From Bacillota bacterium (GTDB taxonomy: Bacteria > Bacillota > Clostridia > Oscillospirales > Ruminococcaceae), in NCBI GenBank assembly GCA_023396225.1, contig JAEWWT010000025.1:1-64000 (forward strand): a DNA stretch of 64,000 nucleotides, given 5' to 3'. Below, one piece after another: positions 43,225 through 50,861 of the stretch (the stretch's first letter is position 1; each line of letters opens with the position of its first letter). The notes below the pieces were generated by a model that worked only from the letters and a program-made list of their open reading frames with translations, searched no databases and had not been told where the DNA came from. The translations under genes and the position numbers were made by a program.

Positions 43225-44049
43225 CTATCTGCTTCTGCTGTGGCCGCCGCCGCCGTGACTTCCGCCGCTTGACGAACGGTGGGTTGATGAGCCGTGACTT
43301 CCGCCGCCGCCACCTCCGCTTGAACTGCTGATTCTTGTTCTTGTTGTAAATGTTCTTACATAATCATCCCTTGACTGTAAGAACTGAATGGAATTCTTGT
43401 TGAGGTAGTTGTTGTTTGACGGAATGGCATGGAACTTGTATTTTGCAGCTACACCACTGATACCGATTATGGCGGCAATTAACCCTGCTATAATTCCAAT
43501 TAAAATAGCTGTGTTAATGTTATGTTTTATTCTTGCCTGAATGTCTTCACCGGCATATTCGCCCTCATAAGTGTAATTGTCTGATTCAATACCTTGATCA
43601 TAATACTTGTCTATGCTTTTCAATACTGATTCAATAGCTTCAAAGTCCTTGAAATCGCTGAAATATTTGTCGGAATCATCAAGCAACAGTTCAATTCTAT
43701 AGTCATTAAGATAATTAATTGCAATGCCGCTTGTTGAAAGATAACTATCCTTCAGTCCATACATGAAAAGTACACCATCTGTATAAGCTCCGTATTTTTC
43801 CTCATAATAGTCATCTGAAAATTCCATTGGAGATTTTCCAACTGGTTCATCAATAATTACAATACCAATGTTCCAACCTGTTTTTTCGGCAAGAGCGCTT
43901 CGTTCTTGCTCAAGTTTATCAAGTTCAGATTGACTAAGCAGAGAAATCTGGTCATCAATATCACTTGAATCTGCAAATGCATTTATCGGCAGGATAATGA
44001 ACATTGTAAGTAAGGCAGTAATTAAGGAAAGTGATATTTTTTTAATCAT
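43225..44049 (-). CDS. ydjH: TPM-domain membrane protein (YdjH-like)
   Basis: A 274-residue protein with a signal peptide (cleavage likely after AFA at residue 26) and an outside TPM domain (about 30-170, QISLLSQSELDKLEQERSAL, then GIVIIDEP). A transmembrane helix follows (about 182-205), then a tail of Gly, Ser and His runs (GGGGGGSHG). In Bacillus ydjG, ydjH and ydjI follow pspA; YdjG and YdjH bring the SPFH protein YdjI to the membrane. Here the set is present without pspA. The ATG overlaps the stop of the preceding zinc-ribbon gene by four bases. Confidence 0.85.
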   Translation of the reverse strand: MIKKISLSLITALLTMFIILPINAFADSSDIDDQISLLSQSELDKLEQERSALAEKTGWNIGIVIIDEPVGKSPMEFSDDYYEEKYGAYTDGVLFMYGLKDSYLSTSGIAINYLNDYRIELLLDDSDKYFSDFKDFEAIESVLKSIDKYYDQGIESDNYTYEGEYAGEDIQARIKHNINTAILIGIIAGLIAAIIGISGVAAKYKFHAIPSNNNYLNKNSIQFLQSRDDYVRTFTTRTRISSSSGGGGGGSHGSSTHRSSSGGSHGGGGHSRSR

Positions 44050-45113
44050 AACATCAAACCTCCTATAAGTCCTGCAATTATTCCAACACCAACGAAAAGT
44101 CCTGCAAACAAAGCCATAAGCTTTGGAACTGAAACAGGAAGTATGCCTGCAATTTTTCCTGTCTGACCGTTCATAGCAAAGAAATATTTCTTTCCGCCAT
44201 GGTCATATGTCATGAACCAGACAGGTAGCAACGCATATTCCCAGTCAACCTTTGTAAGCATTGTGTTCTGGTTTATCGTGTTTATTGAAGAGTATCTGCC
44301 TGTGTTTTCCCTGAGCAGCTGCTGTGCGCCTGTATTAATTCTGTCATATATTCTTCCGAGGACAGCATCCTTGTTGACATCGTATTTATCGGCATAAAAT
44401 CCTGAAAGATATGCAGAGTTGAAGTCAATAAGATCTGCATAATTAAATGGTTCGATAGCGTCCATAAGTCTGTCATCAAGCTTTTGTGAGCCGTCGGCAG
44501 GCATTCTGAAATATTCCATCTGTGCTTCACGGACAACATTGAAAACCTCGGTTGTGGTTATACGGTAGTCGCCTCTGACATGGGAATGAACTACATTTCC
44601 TTCGCCATGAAAATACGCTCTTACCTTGCTGTCAGCAAGCCAGAAAGGAACATAAAGTCCTGTGACCTTTTCAAGCTGACTTTCAGAGACCCAGTCTGAC
44701 GGAAGAAACCATTTCTTACTGCACCATTCTTTATATATTCCTAGAGCTTGTTCCTTAGTATGCTTGAAAGGAATTACCTTTCCCGGACGGTATTGTCCAG
44801 AAAGACGGCCTGAAAGAGCAACAGGATTATGACAGTAGTAGCAGAAGGTTGCCACTGTATTTTCATCTGTGATAATCTGCGCACCACAGCTGTTACAAAC
44901 ATAAAGATTGGAATGTGCGTTAAAATCCGCCTGCATTGTATTGTCAGCAACACCTGAATTGCCTGCAGGTGTATTCTTGTTTTGTCCGTTGAAGCTGTTA
45001 ACTTCTGTCTCGGTAAATTTTGAAAGACAGTATGGACATTCAAAACTCTGCGACCCCGGCTGAAAAGTTACTTCACCGCCGCAGTTTGGACATTTAAGCT
45101 GAATAGCGTCCAA
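44046..45113 (-). CDS. ydjG: TFIIB-type zinc-ribbon membrane protein (YdjG-like)
   Basis: 355 residues with two zinc ribbons, CPNCGGEV..CPYC at residues 9-32 and CNSCGAQI..CYYC at about 74-94, a central globular region and a C-terminal transmembrane helix (LMALFAGLFVGVGIIAGLIG, about 331-352). It matches the YdjG architecture and lies between YdjI-like and YdjH-like genes. It starts 53 bases after the YdjI-like stop. Its role as membrane receptor for the SPFH protein is inferred from Bacillus. Confidence 0.86.
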   Translation of the reverse strand: MDAIQLKCPNCGGEVTFQPGSQSFECPYCLSKFTETEVNSFNGQNKNTPAGNSGVADNTMQADFNAHSNLYVCNSCGAQIITDENTVATFCYYCHNPVALSGRLSGQYRPGKVIPFKHTKEQALGIYKEWCSKKWFLPSDWVSESQLEKVTGLYVPFWLADSKVRAYFHGEGNVVHSHVRGDYRITTTEVFNVVREAQMEYFRMPADGSQKLDDRLMDAIEPFNYADLIDFNSAYLSGFYADKYDVNKDAVLGRIYDRINTGAQQLLRENTGRYSSINTINQNTMLTKVDWEYALLPVWFMTYDHGGKKYFFAMNGQTGKIAGILPVSVPKLMALFAGLFVGVGIIAGLIGGLML

Positions 45114-45166
45114 GTTTATTTCCCCCTATTTATATATTCCGAAAATACTGAATTAACAGAATATTC

Positions 45167-46426
45167 TTATGATTTCTTATTTCCGCAGTTGTTGCAGAAG
45201 TTTCCTGTGTTCTTTGTTCCGCATGAGCATACCCATTCACCTGTCGGCTGAGGCTTTTTATTTCCACAGTTGTTGCAGAAATTGCCCGTGTTCATAGTTC
45301 CGCATGAGCATTGCCATTCACCTGCAGGCTGTGGTTTCTTGCCGCCGCAGTTGTTGCAGAAGTTGCCGGTATTAACTGTTCCGCATGAACACTTCCAGCC
45401 GTTCTGCTGAACCTGTTGCTGTGCTTGTTGCTGCTGCATCTGCTGTGCATTGGTCTGTGAAGCTGATGACATAAAGTTTCCACCTGCATTCATACCCATG
45501 CCCATAGCCATGAAAGTCTGACCGGCACCGGCTGTGTTGGAGCCTGCAGCCTTGAGGCCTTCAGCAATAGAGCCTTGAACGTAACCCTCACGGATTGAAG
45601 GATCCTTGAGCATTGCGCCCTGATTACGCATATCAATGAGTTTTCTTGAATTTTCGTCATAGGAAATGCTTGCAATTCCGACAGAACAGATTTCCATACC
45701 TCTTAATTCACGCCAATCAGCGTCAAGAGTGTTAGCCATATACTTTGCAAGCTCTCTGCTCTTTGAAGTTACCTGTGAGATGTTGATTCCGTCAACTGAC
45801 ATCTGGTTGATAGCTGACTGGAGAGCATCAAGAAATTCGTCAAGATACTGCTCGTTAATGTCATTAATATCGCAATGTTCTGCATTTCTCGGAACAGCCT
45901 CTGTAAAGAACTTGAGGGGATCGGTAATCTTTATGGAATATGTACCATGAGCCCTGAGAAAAAGCTCTGCGTCATACTTGTTATCGTAATAGTTGACTGC
46001 ATTTCTTGTGCCGAAGCGAAGCCCCTTGATTTCCTGTAAATTAATATAGTATACCTTCTGTGAGCCTGACGGAATACCGCCGAACTTAAAGCGCTCCCAT
46101 GTATCCTTGATACTTTCGGAAAGTTCACCGTTGAAAAGTGACGGTGAAGTTGAAAGGTTAACCTGATAATAGCCCTCGGATGCACAGTAATCGACAATCT
46201 TGCCGCCGTCAACGAGAAGCATCATTGTATTCGGATAAACGTGTATTACAGAGCCGTTGGAAATATAGTCATCACTGCCCTTGTTGTTTGAGCCTTTACC
46301 CTTACGAACTTTAACGCCCTTTGTGACAACGGTTGTGTCAGACATTTCATAAGGTTCAATACTGTCGAGCCATGAATCGGCAAGAACTCCGCCTACTGAT
46401 GAAACAGCAGCCTTTATAATACCCAT
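45167..46426 (-). CDS. ydjI: SPFH-domain protein with three zinc ribbons (YdjI-like)
   Basis: A flotillin-related SPFH protein of 419 residues; relatives are often labelled virion core protein. ATG 46426 follows GGAGG by 7 bases. The SPFH fold covers about residues 35-270. A Met/Gln-rich linker (QQQQAQQQVQQ) leads to three nearly identical C-terminal ribbons CSCGTxNTGNFCNNCGxKK in tandem, where homologues usually have one. It is the first gene of a three-gene operon with a promoter at 46467-46495. Confidence 0.88.
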   Translation of the reverse strand: MGIIKAAVSSVGGVLADSWLDSIEPYEMSDTTVVTKGVKVRKGKGSNNKGSDDYISNGSVIHVYPNTMMLLVDGGKIVDYCASEGYYQVNLSTSPSLFNGELSESIKDTWERFKFGGIPSGSQKVYYINLQEIKGLRFGTRNAVNYYDNKYDAELFLRAHGTYSIKITDPLKFFTEAVPRNAEHCDINDINEQYLDEFLDALQSAINQMSVDGINISQVTSKSRELAKYMANTLDADWRELRGMEICSVGIASISYDENSRKLIDMRNQGAMLKDPSIREGYVQGSIAEGLKAAGSNTAGAGQTFMAMGMGMNAGGNFMSSASQTNAQQMQQQQAQQQVQQNGWKCSCGTVNTGNFCNNCGGKKPQPAGEWQCSCGTMNTGNFCNNCGNKKPQPTGEWVCSCGTKNTGNFCNNCGNKKS

Positions 46427-46466
46427 AGTTATGACCTCCATAAATTTCAAAAATAATTATAAAATA

Positions 46467-46495
46467 ATTATAACATAACTGTTAACTAAATACAA
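46467..46495 (-). promoter_or_regulatory. Promoter of the ydjI-ydjG-ydjH-like operon
   Basis: On the minus strand TTGTAT (46495-46490), 17 bp, TATAAT (46472-46467), about 40 bases before the ATG. Confidence 0.68.
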
Positions 46496-46560
46496 CGGAT
46501 ACTGCGACATTTTTCTTGACTTCTACGGCGTTTAACTGTAAAATGATAGGTGTTATTTAG

Positions 46561-46670
46561 GGCAATACCGTACAAAGCCTCAGGCTACGTTTCGACGAAT
46601 TGAGAAACAGCGAAAATACGGTACTGAGCCTGTTGTAAAAATCGACAGAAACGTATTGTGCGGTATTGCC
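46561..46670 (+). mobile_element. 110-bp MITE, complete copy A
   Basis: Ends are GGCAATACCG and CGGTATTGCC, an imperfect 15-bp terminal inverted repeat. The element is flanked by perfect 4-base duplications TTAG (46557-46560 and 46671-46674). No coding capacity. It is highly similar to 58622-58731 over its whole length, in the same orientation. Confidence 0.9.
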
Positions 46671-46711
46671 TTAGCACAGGAATAAATAGCAATAAAGGAT
46701 TGGAGATTATC

Positions 46712-47662
46712 ATGACTGAAACAAAAGATAAAAAAAGCAAGCTTCTCCCTAAGCTGCTGATTGTTTTAGGGGTTCTTGTAGTAATTTTGGTTGTAATTAC
46801 ATTTATTAATATAAGACGGGAAGCACTCTCGAATTATGATATGTTCAGTAAATATTCAGAAGAAATTCACTCTCTTCAGAATGACCCTGCAAAACTAGAA
46901 TCAACCGACTATAAACAGCTTTTTGAGGCGGAAGTTGCAGATGTGAAAATCCCTGAGGTTGATAAGCCTGATGTACTCAACTATTATGAACAGACGGAAG
47001 CAAGCACATGGATAACAGAGCCGCCGTTTGATGATATATGCGAAAACAACCGTAAACAGATTGAATCAACAAGAAGCTTTGGTGGAAAGTTCACAAGAGA
47101 GTATATCTCAGTTAATACTGATGAGAATTTCAGATATGCAGTTCTTTTGCAGGTAAAAAAGCTTTCTGATGAAATCTGTGGGGATGCTGATACGGATATT
47201 GAAAAGGTAAAAAGGCTTTCTAAGTGGACAGCCAACAATATATACTATGATATGGATGCTGCGCATAATACTGTTGATATCAGCGTAATTTCCCTTGAAA
47301 ATGTACTTTCAGGCAGAAAAACAACCTGTGCAGGATATTCAAACCTGTTTTCTTCAATGTGCAGTATGCAGGGTATATACTGTGTGAATCTCCGTGGAGG
47401 AACAGCGGCTGACGGATATACTCCAGCACAGATTCGTCAGGCTCCGACAAATCACGAGTGGACAGCCGTTATCTGTGATGGGAAATGGGCTTATGTAGAT
47501 ACAACATGGGGTTCTCAGAACATGTCGATAAACGGAAAGCTGCAATACGGCGGCGTCAATAGGTTTTACCTGCTGATGAGCTTTGAAAATATGAGCTGTG
47601 AGCATAGAATTGATATTGCCGATCACAGGGATTTTGTAAATTGTCTTGAGGAAGAAGATTGA
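46712..47662 (+). CDS. Membrane-anchored transglutaminase-like protein
   Basis: 316 residues. An N-terminal transmembrane segment (about 13-33, LLIVLGVLVVILVVITFINI) exports a transglutaminase-like cysteine-peptidase-fold domain. The triad can be read: Cys206 (RKTTCAGYSNLF), His248 (TNHEWTAV) and Asp263 (AYVDTTWG). Likely acts on peptides at the cell surface; substrate unknown. ATG 46712 has a GGAG site; the open frame starts at 46658 inside the MITE, which is not expected to be translated. The MITE lies 42 bases upstream and may supply or disturb the promoter. Confidence 0.88.
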   Translation: MTETKDKKSKLLPKLLIVLGVLVVILVVITFINIRREALSNYDMFSKYSEEIHSLQNDPAKLESTDYKQLFEAEVADVKIPEVDKPDVLNYYEQTEASTWITEPPFDDICENNRKQIESTRSFGGKFTREYISVNTDENFRYAVLLQVKKLSDEICGDADTDIEKVKRLSKWTANNIYYDMDAAHNTVDISVISLENVLSGRKTTCAGYSNLFSSMCSMQGIYCVNLRGGTAADGYTPAQIRQAPTNHEWTAVICDGKWAYVDTTWGSQNMSINGKLQYGGVNRFYLLMSFENMSCEHRIDIADHRDFVNCLEEED

Positions 47663-47706
47663 GGACATAATTCCTATGGAAGCATGGTCATAAAAAATAT
47701 TAAGAC

Positions 47707-47740
47707 GGGATACTTTCCATTTGGACAGTATCCCTTTTGT
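47707..47740 (+). terminator. Terminator of the transglutaminase-like gene
   Basis: GGGATACT/AGTATCCC stem (47707-47714 with 47727-47734), TTTTG tail. Confidence 0.8.
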
Positions 47741-47747
47741 TGTTATA

Positions 47748-47778
47748 AAATAAGAAAAGGACGAGTCTTTGCTCGCCC
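47748..47778 (-). terminator. Terminator of the beta-propeller gene
   Basis: On the minus strand GGGCGAG/CTCGTCC (47778-47772 with 47765-47759, one G-U) followed by TTTTCTTATTTT, 31 bases past the stop. Confidence 0.75.
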
Positions 47779-47808
47779 TTTCTTTGTTCAACATATTCTT
47801 TTAATATA

Positions 47809-49953
47809 TCAGAATGTGAATGAATCTATTACCTTGAAATCTGTAACCTGTGCAGATACTATACGACCTTTAGCGATAGCATAAAATACATCGTCAACTA
47901 TTACGGCTCTTTCAAAGATATAGCTGTCATCAATATCGTTATACTCGATTACTCCCTTGACTGAAAAGCCTACTGAGTCATCATAACTGTAAATATAATA
48001 CTGATTCTTTGTGCCGAACTCATTGTGGCTGTATACTGGAACTGCAACAATGCCTCTTTCGTAATCAACAAGCATTGCACGTCTGTCAGTAAGAGCCGAC
48101 GACATCAGGTCGCCAGAGTCAGCAGAAATAACCGTACTTTGAAGCTTCAGTCCGCTTTCTGCCTCAAACATTGAGAGACACAAACCGGTTTGCTTTCCGT
48201 TTTCATCGTATGCTGCGCCTAAAGCGAGCAATTTATCTTCGCCGTATGCTGATATAACTGACGTAGGAGAACTTTCGAGCGACTGAACCTGAACAGGCGG
48301 GGTGCCATTTAAATCAAGCACAATTGCAGGAGTAGAATCTTCATTAGTCATCAGACCGACATAATTTTCATTGAAGGAAACTTCAGTAAGATTCTGTCCG
48401 GAAAGTAAATAACCAGATTCATTTACTGATTTAAGGTTTCCGTCAAGCACACAAATCTTCACAGCTGGGATACCGTTTTCATCAACGGTTTTGACAACGA
48501 TTCTCAGATTGCCTTTATACTGGCTCATCCATGCGGTAACGCTGCCGTCAATCAAGGTTGTTGCGGCATAACCTAATCCGCCGCTGCCAAGATCAAAGCT
48601 TGTGATTGTGTTCTTATTTTTGTCGCTCTTATCAGTACCGACTACATAAAGTGTATCTGCTGAGCAGTAAACTTTTCTGCTCATTCCGAGAACAGCCTTA
48701 ACTGAAGGCACAATAGCCTCAGTATTGCAGTCCATGCGGGAAATTACCGTATAGTCTGTTGTGCTCGGATTTGCGGGAACAGTAATGTCACCCGCTGCTA
48801 CATAGTATTTCTCATTGTTTATGTAGTATGCAGGAACAAAATTGTCAAGATCCGCCTCTTTTTCCAAAGGCTTTGTGCGGTAGTCTGAATATCCTGTTAC
48901 AAGATACAGAACACCGTCTGCCATATGGGATGAGGTATATTCGCCATTCTGTTTGTATACTGTGATTAATTGCGGATTTTCTTTGCTGCTGATATCAAAT
49001 TCTTCAACAACAATATTTGTTCGGTCAACTGCTCCGAGATTGTCTGAATATGCAGCATTCAGATCCGTACCAGTTGAAGCCGCGCTTGTTTCTGTCCCAC
49101 TAATAGTATCGGAGTTGGAATTTCTATTGCTGATATCAGGGCTTTGGGTGGTAGAAGAAGCATCCTCTGCTGGAACAGATTCTGCCTTTGGAGAGTTTGA
49201 AGCCTTATTATCTGCGGCATTGCTGAAATTTTCCGATTCATCAGCTTTGTATACCGCTTTCTTAGTTTCTTTTGAGAGTAATATCAGTTTATTTCCTTCG
49301 ATGTACATTTCAAAAGGCTTTACATCTGCCTTATCAATCTGCGATAAAACTTCCATGCTTTCTAGTGAAACAATACAGATTTTCGATTCTGTAATGTAGT
49401 AAAGATAAGATCCGTCGCTTTTAACAATGTCAGCCTTGGAAGCGCCGTCAACCGTAATTTCATCTGAACTGTTTATTATTTCTTCAGTTTCAGGTGGAGT
49501 TGTTTCAATTGGTTTAACGGATGTAGTGATTTCTTCTCCGCCGGTTGCAGATCCGCCGGTAATATCAGGTGTTTTAAAATCTGGGTCAGGTATTTCTCTT
49601 CCTGAATCCTCAAGATAAATTCCTGTGTAAATGCTGTAGAGATCATCGTAATTTGCAGGAGTAACAGCTTCGTAATCAACAGGCCCGTCAATTATAACAG
49701 GGTTGCTGTCGTTATCAGAAACTGCCCATATTCCTATTGCCAACGCAACACATGCCGCACATGCAGCTGCTGCTCTGACCATAATAATCTTGCTCTTTAA
49801 AGCGGAAGACATCGTAGTTATATTTTTCTTTTGCGATGTATTTCCGGACTGAACAGCCTTTGTTCTAAGCATAATTGCTATGTTTTCAGGTTTCAGTTCA
49901 TCGGGAACCTCTGCCTGGTTAATCATTTCCCGCAGTTTGTCATCAAAGTTCAT
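47809..49953 (-). CDS. Membrane beta-propeller protein, putative anti-sigma/sensor
   Basis: 714 residues. A cytoplasmic N-terminal part (residues 1-55, starting MNFDDKLREMINQAEVPDEL) resembles the short helices with which some anti-sigma proteins hold ECF factors. A transmembrane helix follows at about 57-79, then an acidic, Ser/Thr-rich linker. The remainder is a repeat-rich beta-propeller domain (YLYYITESKICIVSLESMEV, DGVLYLVTGYSD, DTLYVVGTDK, RNTIVVEEFDISSK-type blades) like Pfam Beta_propel. The gene starts 19 bases after the sigma gene stop, with GGAGG before the ATG. Anti-sigma role is inferred from this pairing; there is no zf-HC2 motif. Confidence 0.85.
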   Translation of the reverse strand: MNFDDKLREMINQAEVPDELKPENIAIMLRTKAVQSGNTSQKKNITTMSSALKSKIIMVRAAAACAACVALAIGIWAVSDNDSNPVIIDGPVDYEAVTPANYDDLYSIYTGIYLEDSGREIPDPDFKTPDITGGSATGGEEITTSVKPIETTPPETEEIINSSDEITVDGASKADIVKSDGSYLYYITESKICIVSLESMEVLSQIDKADVKPFEMYIEGNKLILLSKETKKAVYKADESENFSNAADNKASNSPKAESVPAEDASSTTQSPDISNRNSNSDTISGTETSAASTGTDLNAAYSDNLGAVDRTNIVVEEFDISSKENPQLITVYKQNGEYTSSHMADGVLYLVTGYSDYRTKPLEKEADLDNFVPAYYINNEKYYVAAGDITVPANPSTTDYTVISRMDCNTEAIVPSVKAVLGMSRKVYCSADTLYVVGTDKSDKNKNTITSFDLGSGGLGYAATTLIDGSVTAWMSQYKGNLRIVVKTVDENGIPAVKICVLDGNLKSVNESGYLLSGQNLTEVSFNENYVGLMTNEDSTPAIVLDLNGTPPVQVQSLESSPTSVISAYGEDKLLALGAAYDENGKQTGLCLSMFEAESGLKLQSTVISADSGDLMSSALTDRRAMLVDYERGIVAVPVYSHNEFGTKNQYYIYSYDDSVGFSVKGVIEYNDIDDSYIFERAVIVDDVFYAIAKGRIVSAQVTDFKVIDSFTF

Positions 49954-49972
49954 AATTCCAACCTCCTTTCCG

Positions 49973-50503
49973 CTATTTTTGCGTAAGTAACTGTTTCAGT
50001 TTGATTTTAGCTCTTGCCACCTTAGAACGCACAGTGTTTGAATTCGTACCGAGCATTCCGGCGATCTCTTCGCTTCTGTATCCCGAAACAACGCTTAATG
50101 ACAGAACCAGTCTTTCTTCCTTACTGAGCCTTTTAAATTCTTCCATTATTTCCATTCCGCTATAATTGATCTCATGGTTTTTCTCTTGTTCTACACTGTC
50201 GAGAATATCAAGCTCTTTCTGGTAGTTATTGTTCTTTATATATTCCCTCTGTTTGTTTTTTATCTTTACAGTAAGGATTTTAACTATCCAGCTTTTAAAG
50301 GCGTTTTCATCTCTTAATTTTTTTATGGAAGAATAAGCTTCAAGCACAGTGTCACTAACCACATCGGAAGCGTCGTGCTGGTTTTTCAGGTTAAGAAGGG
50401 CTATGTGGTACAAATCCTTATATACCAGAGAATACAGATCTGCGAATGCATCTGCATCCCCCTGCCTTGCGCGGTCAACGCACTCGGCGAAATTCAAATT
50501 CAT
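49973..50503 (-). CDS. ECF-type RNA polymerase sigma factor
   Basis: A 176-residue sigma factor with region 2 (DAFADLYSLVYKDLYHIALL, then HDASDVVSDTVLEAY) and region 4 (LSKEERLVLSLSVVSGYRSE, then EIAGMLGTNSNTVRSKVARAK). ATG 50503 is chosen because GAGGTGAT lies 7 bases upstream; the frame is open to 50554. It is the first gene of a two-gene unit with the membrane beta-propeller protein. The signal is unknown. Confidence 0.93.
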   Translation of the reverse strand: MNLNFAECVDRARQGDADAFADLYSLVYKDLYHIALLNLKNQHDASDVVSDTVLEAYSSIKKLRDENAFKSWIVKILTVKIKNKQREYIKNNNYQKELDILDSVEQEKNHEINYSGMEIMEEFKRLSKEERLVLSLSVVSGYRSEEIAGMLGTNSNTVRSKVARAKIKLKQLLTQK

Positions 50504-50786
50504 ATAATGTATCACCTCGTATCCGTTCATTTTCGAACAGATTGATAATGACATTATACCACAAAATCCTTACTTATTAAAGACCTGTTATATAATAAGT
50601 GCAAAAAACAAAGCGTTTTGTTGCAAACAAATTATACTTTTGTATAATGTCACAATTTTATATTGGACAACACTACGCTTACTATGTATTTTAACCATTT
50701 CTAAATACATTATCAGTTATAAACGTCATGTTGAAATAATTACTTTTATAAAAATAAAAATTCACCGCAGAATAATGACACCGATT

Positions 50787-50826
50787 AAAGTATAAGCAAA
50801 ACTATTATCTGCTTATACTTTTTTAT
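50787..50826. terminator. Terminator downstream of the Fn3 gene
   Basis: A 12-bp stem AAAGTATAAGCA/TGCTTATACTTT (50787-50798 with 50810-50821). The better T-run is on the plus strand, but the only gene that ends here is the minus-strand Fn3 gene, 36 bases away. The rest of the 358-base gap (50504-50861) is AT-rich with nothing further recognised. Confidence 0.55.
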
Positions 50827-50861
50827 CGGGTATCAGAATAATTCAATGCGGCGAATTTAAT

